Assembly: GCA_023101725.1 (NCBI GenBank)
Contig: JALJCO010010507.1
Coordinates: 62,001 to 126,000 of the forward strand
DNA length: 64,000 nucleotides
DNA from: Atherinomorus stipes
Lineage: Eukaryota > Chordata > Actinopteri > Atheriniformes > Atherinidae
Reading direction: 5' to 3'
This document shows, in pieces, positions 37,670 to 48,400 of this stretch (its first letter is position 1; every line of letters begins with the position of its first letter). A program made the translations under genes and the position numbers. The notes below the pieces were generated by a model. That model saw nothing but the letters and a program-made list of their open reading frames with translations. It was not told the origin of the DNA and searched no databases.

Positions 37670-37910
37670 ATTTTGTCAATTTGATCTTGTTTTACTGACA
37701 GATGGTTTCTTTTTTTTTCCTTTTTTAATTTGTAGAGTATGAATAACTGAGGACGGTTGTGTGTACAGTATATAATGTAATACAATGTCTTACTTCCTGT
37801 CTCTTCTTAGACTCTCTTGTCCCGTCATCAGCAGCCCCATCCAGCTGGAGGTCGTCGTCGCCATGGAAACCTTGGATGCCAGGACTCACATCCATGGAAT
37901 AACATCTGGT

Positions 37911-37967
37911 CCTCTGGATCGGGTCTGGTCCTCTGGATCGGGTCTGGTCCTCTGGATCGGGTCTGGT
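37911..37967. repeat. Three perfect tandem 19-bp units
   Basis: CCTCTGGATCGGGTCTGGT repeats three times without change, inside the presumed 3' untranslated region of the minus-strand orphan gene. Confidence 0.9.
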
Positions 37968-38325
37968 GCAGCATCTGGGTCTTCCTACGAAACTCACAAC
38001 ACATCGTTAAATTCTGCCTGACGTCACCTCGCTTCTCAGGCCCCGACACTCCTGCCTGACTTAAAAATGACATCATCATCATCATCAAAATGTGGTGGAT
38101 AAATGGAGAAGCCGCGGTGCGAGCCGCTAGCTGAGGCATGAACTCTCCTGCGAGACTCAGAAGGTTCAACATGTCAAAGTTACAGAAATACAAATGAATG
38201 AAGAATCTGTTTCCAGATGGGAACACCGGCATCTGGAAAGCAGCGTTCAGCGACCTCCTGTTGCCGAGGTTACTGAGTTTTTGTGTGTTCGCTCTGCAGC
38301 CGTCAGCATGAAGGAGCTGACATGC

Positions 38326-39053
38326 TCAGTCAGAGTCGCTGTCGTCCCACCTCGCTCTCCTGACCGAGAGGTCTACGCAGAGGCCGGAGGGTGAGGGAGT
38401 CGGCTCTGGAGAAGACTGCTCCTCTCCAGGGCTTTCCTCCAAACTCGCCCTCCGCCTCTTCGCAGGGGGCCGATCCCCGTCGCTCCCCTCCCGGCTCCTC
38501 TTCCCGGAGGCGCTCGGGCTGGAAGCGGAGGAACCGGAGTCCTCTGCAAAGCTCTGCTGCAGATCCCAAAGGCCGAACGGAGAGAGAGCGCGTGGGTAGA
38601 CCACAAACTCCGGCTGAGGGACGTCGCCCGCTGAGGGTGTGACGGGAGGAGGAGGAGCCCAGATTTGAGGAACCAAGTCCTGGTCGTCGCCTTCCTCAGA
38701 GACCATGCTCTCGTACCCCGACTCCGAGACGAGGGAGTCCCAGACCAGGTCACCCTCCCAGTCTGAAGCCTCCTCCGCCTCCTCCTCTACCTCAGATGCA
38801 TCACTATCTGAGGGTAAAGGGATGAAGTCAGGGGCAGGAAAGTCTCTGTTCCCTAAGTCAGGACGAGGACCAGGACCAGCAAAAGCCTCTCTCTCCTCCA
38901 CCTCCTCCTCCTCCACATCAGACTCCTCAGCAAAGGGAGCGGGGACGTCCCCACCCGCAGGAACCACCGCCCACCGAGCAACCTGAGGAAAAGGAACCGC
39001 GTGACCTTCATCTCCCTCGATGAGCAGCGCAGGAGCTCCGCGTCCCAACATGT
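38326..39053 (-). CDS. Orphan gene, exon 2: acidic disordered nuclear-type protein
   Basis: I do not recognise the family. With exon 1 (41294-41324) it encodes 252 residues and no stop interrupts 728 bp. The acceptor is TTCCTTGCAG just upstream, and the split Asp codon (G from exon 1, AC from exon 2) keeps frame. The order is: a hydrophobic-leaning start (APALLIEGDEGHAVPFPQVA), acidic blocks (about 53-66 and 92-112, EESDVEEEEVEERE and SDASEVEEEAEEASD), SESGYESMVSEEGDD (about 120-134), a Pro-rich part, a Ser-rich part, a basic nuclear-localisation-like cluster (KRSREG...PPAKRRR, about 195-212), and an acidic end WDDSDSD. No membrane segment, enzyme motif or zinc ligands. Role in transcription or chromatin is only a guess from composition. 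An internal ATG (39051) could serve as an alternative start. Confidence 0.75.
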
Positions 39054-39827
39054 CTGCAAGGAACCAAGTTTAAACACGTCATTTCCCGCACATTAAAGCT
39101 TTTAACGTTGCAGTGGTTCAAACTGGAAAGCGCTTTGAAAAATGCTTCATAAAGATTGATTGGTTGATTGAAAGTAAATATTGTTTCGCTAAAACTAAAA
39201 ATGCAAATATTAGCTCGTCAAAACACTGAAATGAGAGCAGCTCTGCAAGTTCAGCTGAAAATCAAAATCACAAACATCATTTATGATCATTTAATTAATT
39301 AATAAAGCGCTTTCACATCAGACACAGCAAAGTTAATGATAATTATTGTCATCTAAAATACTTCATGCTGGATGGACTTCCTAAAATCAGTTGTCTATAA
39401 CTATAAATGCAATTACAAGCTTTATCCACCTGAAATGTAGAATTTCACTGATGCAGACCCACAACCAGCCACCACACCCACCAGTTCATCAGAAAGTATC
39501 ACCACAATGTCATGTACTGGTATACAGTAATAATGCAGTTTTACTCCAGTTAAATCATTCTGTTACTGTGAAAGGATAATCCATTCAGGGAGAACGGCTC
39601 ATTTCACCATGTTTACAATTTCACCACCACAACTTCAAAACAGTCCTGTAGCCAATGACATTTCTCTCTGAGATAAAGTATTTTTCATTCCATCTTTAAT
39701 ATTTTTCACTCACAAGCAGAGCAAAAACAGCCTGATTAATGACATCACAGACGGGACATTTGCTAATCAAAGCGCATGCAGGACACAGCGGTGAGAGAGC
39801 GTGATCTTGGTGCTGACGCGGAGACCG

Positions 39828-40020
39828 CACAGCAGGGGGGTCCAGGTCCAGTCCTCCAGACCAGAGCGCTCCTGCTACTTTTAGATGCATCCCATCTCCA
39901 ACACGCCTGAATTCCCTCATGAACACCTCATTCAGCTCTGCAGAGGCCTGATGAGAGCCGACCGTCTGATCCAGGAGTGTTAAAGCTGCAGGAGCGCTCT
40001 GCAGGACTGGACTGAACTAT
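39828..40020. repeat. Small hAT-type MITE, common in fish
   Basis: GGGGTCCAGGTCCAGTCCTC at the left and GCAGGACTGGACTGAAC at the right are imperfect inverted ends. The interior (CACCTCATTCAGCTCTGCAG) matches a repeat type I recognise from fish genes ('...cacctgattcagctaatcag...'). Confidence 0.5.
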
Positions 40021-40062
40021 GGTCCAAACTTCATGTTATGAAGACTAATTGAATTGTTTCTA

Positions 40063-40675
40063 CACTCAAAAAGTCAACTAAGGCACTTGTTTGGTGAATT
40101 GAATAGAAATTTGTTCATTTAACATAGAAATTGTCTTCATGTTGTCAGATTATCTCTTGTTGGTTTAACGTAAAACAAAGAAAAGTTGGATGAACAAGAT
40201 TTGCATTCTTCAGTCCAATGAAGGTTATACTTTAAATCAGCAACCCAGTGTAACTGGTCCTGTGGTTGGTTCGTCTGAATATTTCCCATCATGCTTTGTG
40301 GCTCCCCCTGTTCCACTCTGAACCATGAGTTAAATGTATATGTGAGCTCTTAAAGTTTTTTTTTTCCTATGTGCTACTATACAAATGTAAACCTGCTAAA
40401 AAGGTCATGATCAAGTTACGTGGAAATACACTACTAACAAAAAGTTAGGGATATTCAACTTTCGGTTATGATTTAAGGAAAATGTTGACACCTCACTGAT
40501 AATATCTCATGAATGTTGGACATTTAACTGGAACTATGATGGTAATTCCTCCATCTCAAAGAATTTATTGTTAGGTTTATTCTGACATCGTACAAAAACC
40601 CAAATATCCCTAACTTTTTGTGAGTAGTGTATGTTTCATGATTGTGTTCAACAAATAAAGTTTTTGAGTGAACTC
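40063..40675. mobile_element. MITE with CACTCAAAAAGT ends, hosting a second MITE
   Basis: CACTCAAAAAGTCAAC at the left and, reversed, GTTCACTCAAAAACTTTAT at the right form imperfect inverted ends. The flanking duplication is not clear. The interior is AT-rich and contains the 201-bp element at 40429-40629. Confidence 0.5.
40429..40629. mobile_element. 201-bp mariner-type MITE
   Basis: CACTACTAACAAAAAGTTAG at the left, and the right end reads inward CACTACTCACAAAAAGTTAG. TA flanks both sides (40427-40428 and 40630-40631). Near-perfect inverted ends of about 28 bp suggest a fairly young insertion. Confidence 0.88.
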
Positions 40676-41293
40676 AAGACAACATTGCTGAATCTTGTTG
40701 AATCTAAATGTTTGATCAATAAATACTAAATGTAAATTAGTTTCACTAGACTGAGGGAGCGCAAATAATTTCATTTAATAAAAAAGCAAATTACTTGAAG
40801 GTATTTACATGGTGTAGCCAACAAATGAATTTGATGTTCAAACAACACAATCAATATCGGTTAACTATATTGGTTAACTATCAAGCTAGGTTAACTTAGC
40901 TTGGTTTGCTTAGATGGGATTTAGGAGGCATGATTACGTTCATAGGAGTGCATGGTAACCAAAATGCATCTAGAGCATTTTACAAAAAAAAAAGACAAAC
41001 TTTTCACGCTTTATTCTTTCTAAAACATTCAACACTACAATTCATGCTGTCAGACCCAAAACACCTGACTTCCCAACATTTAATTTCCCAGGAATTTTAA
41101 TTTGCACAAAGCAATTACCCCCAAACTTCAAACTTTGTTGCAGAAAAATGATAGCTAGCTAAACAGCCGAATAAACGCTCGTATTTCATCAGGCCTTTGC
41201 AGCGCCTTTGGTGCAAGAGCCTAATAAATTAAATAAACAACCGTTTTATAAAATAAACTACTGTTGCAAATGTAAACAAGTATATTTACTTAC

Positions 41294-41324
41294 CCTCCCC
41301 GAAGGAGCCGCGGTCGGAAGACAT
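41294..41324 (-). CDS. Orphan gene, exon 1 with start codon
   Basis: The ATG at 41322-41324, in context GAAAGGATGT, opens MSSDRGSFGE plus one base, followed directly by a consensus donor (GGGGAGG then GTAAGT). The 31 coding bases plus the two bases AC at the start of exon 2 make 11 whole codons, so the join is in frame with the 241-codon frame downstream. The start is chosen because it lies about 200 bases after a TATA-like box and no earlier in-frame ATG is apparent in the leader. The intron is 2240 bp and holds MITEs (39828-40020, 40063-40675). Confidence 0.72.
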
Positions 41325-41410
41325 CCTTTCTCCAGCAGGTCCTTTCTCCGGTTCAGCAACTCTTGCAACAGGTCCGGTAGGTTGTCTGTCGGGTCTTCTG
41401 GGTTCTTCTC

Positions 41411-41454
41411 TCCTCCTTTTTGTGGAAACTTTTCCTCCTTTTTGTGGAAACTTC
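41411..41454. repeat. 22-bp tandem duplication in the orphan gene leader
   Basis: TCCTCCTTTTTGTGGAAACT occurs twice with a 22-bp period. On the minus strand this is transcribed leader (AAGTTTCCACAAAAAGGAGG), between the TATA-like box and the start codon. Confidence 0.85.
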
Positions 41455-41547
41455 TCCTCTTTGCTCTGATATCAGCGCTCGTAAGTGCTCAGCTGCAGTT
41501 CGCTTGCAATGCAAGTGAGAAAAGGGGAAGATCAGAGGCTCTGCGGG

Positions 41548-41556
41548 CTTAAATAC
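41548..41556 (-). promoter_or_regulatory. TATA-like box of the orphan gene
   Basis: The minus strand reads GTATTTAAG, followed by GC-richer leader sequence (CCCGCAGAGCC). The spacing allows a transcription start around 41520-41525 and a leader of about 200 bases before the ATG at 41324. No further elements are assigned. Confidence 0.45.
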
Positions 41557-42479
41557 GCAGCTGGAACAACACGTTCTGTTTCCATGACTTTTTCCCGTTT
41601 AAATGATACTTTACTTTCTTTTTCTTTCTTTCATGATTCACAATGAACAAGTAACAATCTCAGAAGAGACAATAAAATGAGCAAGATAATCATGAACAAA
41701 ATAATACCTTCTGGAAATTACAATATTATAGTATGCTAAAAAAGATCAGCTTCGGTTAGAAGATCCGGTTAGAGTGGGGAAATTATTATATATTATATTA
41801 TATTATATTATATTAAATTATATTATATTATATTATATTATATTATATTATATTATATTATATTATATTTAATTATAGGCTATTATAGCATAGCATATAT
41901 TATAGCATAGCATATTATATTATGTCGTTAAAATTAATTTAATTAAATTTACTAAAATGATTATAATCGCATTAGAGAAAAACAAAGAGCAAATCAAAAA
42001 ATGATTATTAAAAAATAAAAATCATTAGATACTTTGCTCCTTTTTTTCAATATCTACAATTTGTCGCGCATGCGCTTAAGATTGTTTAAATTCTTTATGT
42101 AACGGTAGAAAAATACAACATACGTACAAACATAAAGGCAATGACCATTTTACATTATAAGGAATTAGACGTCTTCGATATTTCTCCTTAACAGGGGATA
42201 TCACATAGCAAGGCTATAATAATAAAAAGGCAGGATATGAACCAATGACCCTCTGCCTGGCCGAGCAGCAGGGCCTGGGACTGGGAACTGATATTTGTTT
42301 ATAAATCAAGGAGAGTAACTGTCCACCATTTACAAGTTGTTTAACACATATAATCCCATGATCGAACCACTTTATGTAAAATAAAGATTTATTCTAGAGA
42401 ATAGTTTCATTGTTCCAGATGATAAATCAGTTTCCAGGCAAGTGGGGTTTTTTAACCAGTGACATCTATTCCTCAAGAT
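41557..42479. other. Intergenic; AT microsatellite
   Basis: (TATTA)n-type tract at about 41781-41870. On the minus strand 42240-42290 there is a weak tRNA-like stretch with GGTTCATATCC that might be a SINE relic. No gene. Confidence 0.35.
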
Positions 42480-43425
42480 GAGGTTAAATAAAATCTATCC
42501 AACTTCTTATTCAGTAGATTGGTGGGGGCATTTTCAGAGACAGAAACAAAATTGATGTTGATCTCCGTTTCAGGAAGAACTCTGCCACTCAGTGACAGCT
42601 CTCTCATCTGCTTATTTGTTGTGTTATTGGATTGAAATTTAACTTGCAGCGATCATTTTTATTTTTTATCAATAACCACACCCAAATAAGTAAAAGTATT
42701 CTTTACTGGAATACTGTTGAAGTCCAAAAGATCAGTCTCTTTGATCTGTAATGACACAAATTTGTTTAGATTCATTACAGCTGGAAACTCATCAATACAA
42801 CTAATTATTTGATCAATTTCATATTTGTCCCCCTATTGTTGTATCATCTGCTAATTGAGCTAGTTTGAATTCTCTACTTAAAGCATTTATGCCATTGAAA
42901 TGATTCTTTTTCATGTATACAGCCATGGCTTGTGTTACCAAAAGAAATAAAAATGGACTTAAAGGGCAACATTAACATCGGTTTATATAGAACACAGAAG
43001 TTGTACGTCAGTTTCATAGAGCTGTTATAAAGTTTTTACCACTTTATGAAATTTTTCTCCGAATCCAAAGACTCAACAGTTTTAATCATTAATTGCTGAC
43101 TGATTGTATCGAATGCTTTGTAGAAATCAGCAAATATGAAATAAGCTTTCATCGGGAATGCAATGATTTAATACTTTACTCATTCCTAAAACAAGTTTAG
43201 TTATTCCAAGGAATACTTTACTCATCCTTTGTAATACGTTCCTTATTCCTAGGATTACTTAAAAATTCTAGGACTATTTTTTTCCCACTCCTAGAACAAG
43301 TTTACTCATCCCTGATATTACTTTATTCATAGTTGAATTGGTCTGTAATTCTCTGGTTTTCACTGAAAATATTGTGGGTTTTTAAGGATATAACTATTTA
43401 TATTCTCTACTGTGTTCCAGGGGCC
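42480..43425 (-). pseudogene. L1-type reverse transcriptase relic
   Basis: Minus-strand translation gives ENYRPIQL (about 43350-43375), FADFYKAFDTI (about 43105-43137; the conserved reverse-transcriptase motif with the first catalytic Asp), KNFIKW, then REFKLAQLADDTTI (about 42835-42880; the ADD catalytic motif) and IPVKNTFTYLGVVIDKK (about 42665-42720). This order matches the L1 ORF2 polymerase domain. Frame changes, stops, and a replaced AT-rich part at 43150-43330 with repeated ACTTTACTCATCC show it is dead. No 3' tail or target duplication was found. Confidence 0.8.
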
Positions 43426-44175
43426 GCATTCATCATACTTCTTAGAATAAGTCCAAAGATCATTCTTAAAAGTGGACTTCAGAGCAGAAAAATAAGTTAA
43501 AAGTTGCACTTAAAAGTTATGTATCAAGTGTCTCACTCACACTTTTAGCGAAGTATAGGACTAAATCTTAAGTGTCACTCTGAGAGCAGGGTTACGACAG
43601 GACCAGGTTTAGACAACATCACTTCTAAGTCCACTGAAATGACCAATCGCTGAATGGAGCCATTTATTAATGGCTGTGATGGCCCGGCCTAAATCGTCAG
43701 TGTTATCCCCAGAATTACGCTACCAAGATATCGCAATAAAAACTGGTAGTCACCTAAAAGGCATCAGAAAACGCCTATATTTAAAAATAAATAAATAAAT
43801 CTCTCAGTATTGCTAAAAAGTTCTTATTCTCTTATGAGGTTTTTCAGACGTGTTGATGTAGAAGTACGATCACTGACCACTCCCACATTTGAACCCGGTG
43901 GTGCTCAAGCAGTTACAGAGACCCCAAGCTGCTTCCAAATCGCATTCGCTTCTTATTTTAGACACTAGCTACTCCAGACAGTTGGAATTTTTAAGATTGG
44001 AGATGCAGAAGTTGAAAATCCCAGTTTTAAGCTCTTCTTGCGGAGATAATGCGAGTGGGGAAAGAAAGCTGCTGCTTCACAGAGGAGACCCGAGACTGCT
44101 TCCAAACCACCTACCATTCTTATTTTAGACACAACCCCATACAGTTAGAGTTTTTGATTCGGTGTGATAGGCATG
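43426..44175. other. Possible DNA-transposon remnant with an internal duplication
   Basis: GGGGCCGCATTCATCATAC at 43423 resembles the start of a fish DNA transposon. At 43918-43999 and 44084-44163 two direct, diverged copies share CTGCTTCCAAA and TTCTTATTTTAGACAC. No coding evidence. Confidence 0.3.
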
Positions 44176-44177
44176 TA

Positions 44178-44848
44178 CAGTGGGTACAGGAAGTATCTAG
44201 ACCCCTTTAATCTTTTCGCTCTTTGTTTCATTGCAGCCATTTGCCAAAATCAAAAAAGTTAATTTTATTTCTCATTAATGTCACTCAGCACTCCATCAGA
44301 AACATGAACATTTTCACAAATGTATGAAAACAGGAAAAACTAAAATATCACGTGGTCATTAGTATTCAGACTGTTTGCTCAGTACTGAATAGAAGCACCT
44401 TTTGAGCTCGTACAGCTACGAGTCTTCTTGGGAATGATGCAACAAGTTTTTCACACCTGGATTTGGGTTTAAGTCAGCACTCTGACTGGGCTGGTCAGAA
44501 TGGTCCAGAATTGTTCTGAACCACTCCTTTGTTATTTCAGCTGTGTGCTGAGGGTCATTGTCTTGTTGGAAGGTGAACCTTCGGCCCAGTCTGAGGTCCT
44601 GAACTCTGGAAGAGCTTTTCTCCCAGGATCTCTGTACTTGGCCGCATCCATCTTTCCTTCAACTGCAACCAGTCGTCCTGTCCCTGCAGCTGAAAAACAC
44701 CCCCATACCATGATGCTGCCACCACCATGCTTCACTGTTGGGATGGTATTGGGCAGGTGATGAGCAGTGCCTGGTTTTCTCCACACATACCGCTTAGAAT
44801 TAACTCCACAAAGTTCAATCTTGGTCTCATCAGACCAGAGACTCAGCA
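44178..44848 (-). mobile_element. Truncated Tc1-type transposon
   Basis: The left boundary CAGTGGGTACAGGAAGTATC is preceded by TA (44176-44177). The minus strand carries the C-terminal part of a Tc1 transposase: [29 protein letters not shown], and in another frame [17 protein letters not shown] with the second catalytic Asp, then SADLNP. The N-terminal half and the other terminal repeat are missing beyond 44848. The same family left a lone end at 34401-34531. Confidence 0.85.
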
Positions 44849-44924
44849 TTTAGGACTAACATGGCACTCTAAGATACTTGATGAATACAGGCCCAGGTGA
44901 ATTTACTCTGACACAGTAACACGT

Positions 44925-45420
44925 CGGGGGGTGCCCCTGGCCCGGCGCTCTCCGCTGGCTGCCGGCGTGTGGCGCCCGCTCACGCTCCGGGGGGGGGGGG
45001 GTGGGGGGGGGGGGGGGGGGGGGGCCCTGGCTCTGGTGGGGCTGGGCCCCGCGGTTGCGCCTCCGGGGGGCTCCGGGGTGGCCCGGCCGGGGGGGGGAGG
45101 TGGTGGGCCTCCACCCCCTCTCCCCGGCCCTGGCCGCCCTCCTGGTGATCGCGGGCAACGCTCTCCCCTGGGAGCAGGTGTGGGGGGCGCCGCCGGGGTC
45201 GCGCCCCGCCGCTCCTCGCCCGCGCGGCGGGCCCCGGGGGCACGGGGGGGGGCCCCGGGCCCCAGGGCGTGGGTGGAGGTACACGCAGAGAAATCCCCCG
45301 GCTCCGGCCCCTCGGCCCCACCCCGTCACAGCCTCTCCGCCGGCGCGCACAACAGGATCCACGGCACAACCGCCCAAACATGCGCCCCACAGCCCTCCTA
45401 AACAATAGCCACGGGCCGGA
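44925..45420. repeat. GC-rich block with very long G runs
   Basis: About 500 bp of extreme GC content with a nearly uninterrupted G tract at 44991-45024. Open frames on both strands (up to 240 codons) are Pro/Gly/Arg-only translations of the G/C tracts and are not genes. Parts (CTGGCCGCCCTCCTGGTGAT) resemble GC-rich untranslated regions of fish LINEs. The exact G-run lengths are probably unreliable. Confidence 0.45.
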
Positions 45421-48400
45421 CTGAGGGCCGCCACCCCCCACCATCTCCCTGCTGCTGGGCGAGGTAGAACTGAGGTGGAACGGGCACGCAGTAAGTGTCC
45501 CTCGCATGCTGCCCTCGCTAGGTATCCTGTCCCAAGTGTCGTGTTGTCAGTGGGTTGTGAGGATGGAAAGAGGGACAATAGCTTTTTTTCTCTTCTATCT
45601 ATCTATATCTAGTACTAATGTAGTAATCTGTACCGTCCTTGAAGTAATGAAGATACTTATTTTGGGGGGCATTCAGACTGGAGACAGAAAAAGTAGACCA
45701 TGTGATGAAGAGGCTTGAGACTTGAATGGTAATTGTGTGAAATGACTCGCATTATAAAATCAAAGATGCTACCTAAAAAGTTTGAAATTCATTTCCATTC
45801 CATTTTAATTACCAAATTAAGTCAGATTAACACAATATTAGGTGTTTTTGCTACCTTTTCTTCTTGAAATTTAGAGCCTTCCAGCCTCAGTTGTTTAAAT
45901 GTAGACTCAAGATTTTTTTTTTGAAAGGGAAACTGGAGTATTTCTAGTCCATAAATATGTTAAGTTTCATGTAAAATGTGTGAAAATAGTCAGAAAATTG
46001 AAAACATTCTTGAATCAAATCACACAAATTAAACAAGTAATTCATGTGGCGCTAATATGAAGGTTAGAATAACCTAACAATGACTGAAGGAAACGACACT
46101 GAGTGAAATACTAATATAGGGTCAACCAGAAGTCAGCAGCAGATGGAGACTGTGTGTTCAGGTCAGTCTGATCATTTCCAGGCCTTCATCCTTTCCTGCA
46201 TCCATGAAAACTGTCTCAGTGCAATAAAAGAGAACAACTGAGGAGGGCGCCAAACACCAGGTTATGCAATATAAACACACAGTTCCCCCCATCACACTGG
46301 TTTTTCCACTTTCACATCTGTGAGCAGTTGTTGGTGTTATTTTTGAGTTTGAAAATTTAAGGTTGATGTCACATCACAGAATCAACAACCTTTGATTGTT
46401 TATGGGAGAGAAGAAGAAGCTCAGTGTAGAAGACATCAAGTTCTCTTTAGGTCCCCTTACTAAGACGGATAAAATAAAACAAGTGAAAATCAACTCCTGT
46501 CTAACCCACCGTCACTTCTTTGACTTTCCCGCTTTGAATAAATCCCTTTGGCAAATGCAACAATGTGAGGATGATGAGACAAATGAATCAAGTCATTTTC
46601 ATGGTGTTCAGGGGTTTTGACTCGTACACCTTCAGCTTTGCTGTAAAGAAGCCAATATATATATATATACATACATACATATATACATATATATATTATA
46701 TATTCTGGGAGTGCAACAGTACATGTATTCGTATCTAACAATTCGATACAGGTGTGTACAGAACTGTGAGCACTAGATATCAAATATCGAACATACAGAG
46801 TTTTTAATTTATTTCATAAACTTGTTTTCTGACAATGAGCTCTGTGTTGAAAACTCAAAGGATCCGTGTTCGGCTACATTCAGATGTGGAACTACTTTGG
46901 TTTCACGTTAAGTATGACCATGATGGTAAACTGCTGTGGACAAAAGGATATTGGGTTAAAAAAAAAGGCATGAAAATTTATTTTTTTGTGTTGGAAAAAA
47001 TATTAAACAATGACACTAAAGTATCAAACTGAACCGTGAACATATTGTATCATTGTAGCCATAATACATATATATATATATTCTCGCACACACAAGATCT
47101 GGTTTATATTCTTATAAACTGAAATAGAAGATTCCATAATTTTGAATCAAGTAACTTTTTTTGATCTGACTTTATTTAACTGAGTTGGAATTGTTTTGGT
47201 TCTAAACAAATGAAATCCAGTAAATGTTTTTATCCAGTTTGTTTTGGTTATTCAAATGGCTGAGCCATGCAAGCGCTTACTGGGAAGTTTTATTTCATCT
47301 TTGACTTGTCTTACATGTGATGAAAATGAGATCTGCAGTGCCTCGTATTCACTCTGGCAGCAGCGGTCTTCATCCTTCTTCATATTCCTCATAGGCTTGT
47401 GTGAAACGTTCTTGCTCCAGTGGGGTGAAATCAGCAGCATGCTCTTTGTCAGCCGTTGCCATGGTGAATCCAGGTATGGGAGCTGTCGATGGCTTTTTAT
47501 TGCTGTGGTTAACTCAGTAAAGATACTCAGAGAGGATTGAAGCGACTTAAAGCAGCTCGGCTTGGAATGAGTGAAGCCACAGCTTCATTTTCCACTCAGA
47601 GATGGTTGAACCTGCTTTCTGGACGGCACGGGGGGGGGGGGGGGGGGAATGATGCTGAAGTGGATCCTTTACCCTGAGATAATGCTGTCACTGGGGAGCA
47701 GGCCAGCTGTGCTGAGTGAATGCAGGGCACGGAGGTTTGTTGGAAATATTTTGATTAAGGTCACTTTTTTTCTACGAAAGGTCTTTTCATTGTGAGCAGT
47801 GTCACAATATGTGTAATAGATTTGATGCAGTTTGTTATTCACATGCACTAATGCGCCCCCATAGCAGCATCAGAGCTGCAGGCGTTTGACCTGAACATAT
47901 ATAACAAGCCAGATGGTCCTCATCCTCTTTCGTCTGAGGTCAGACTCATCAAATTTCCTGTTTCGATTCATCTGACCACAGAATAATTTTCTACCGTGCC
48001 TCAGTGGAGCTTTGACCCAGAGAAGGCGGTGGTGTTTCTGGGTCATGACCACTTCGGATTTTTTTTCCTCAGGATAGAGCTTTAAAAATGTGAGCTGTGG
48101 TTTGTGGAGGCGTTGCTGAGCCCATGCAGCCTTTCCCAGGACCTGCTTGTATGCATGACATGCGGCACAAGATCACGGCCATCTACTATTGATTTTTAGC
48201 CCACACATGTGCAACGAAATGTCCCCAGATCGACTGGATCTGCAGCATCATGTACTGCAGATGATGAAGTATTCAGTCTGTGCATCTATACGGAGGACAA
48301 TTCTGCTGAAACTGACTTGGTAGATTTTTCTTTTGTCAGTGTTGAACCTCTTCTGAGAGACTTGCCTCTGAGATGTTCTGGGAGTGGGGGGGGGGGCGGG

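Larger units (their letters stand above)
39054..41293 (-). other. Intron of the orphan gene
   Basis: Bounded by GTAAGT (minus strand, from 41293) and TTCCTTGCAG (to 39054). Mostly AT-rich, with transposon remnants listed separately and a LINE/SINE-tail-like AAAGCGCTTTGAAAAATGC at about 39131 followed by GATTGATTGG. Confidence 0.65.

Noticed and set aside
37828..38232. 134-codon minus-strand frame after the orphan gene stop
   Set aside because: It is best explained as 3' untranslated sequence. The frame is kept open partly by the 19-bp tandem units, and a Met run comes from a CAT/ATG simple repeat.
38391..38986. Plus-strand open frames opposite the orphan exon
   Set aside because: They are antisense shadows of the minus-strand codons, rich in Ser from the complementary acidic blocks.
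42240..42290. tRNA-like B box on the minus strand
   Set aside because: GGTTCATATCC is present, but no foldable tRNA and no A box at the right spacing. At most a SINE relic.
44856..45578. Long overlapping open frames (135-240 codons) on both strands
   Set aside because: They result from G/C runs without stop codons. The translations are Pro/Gly/Arg tracts with no splice context.
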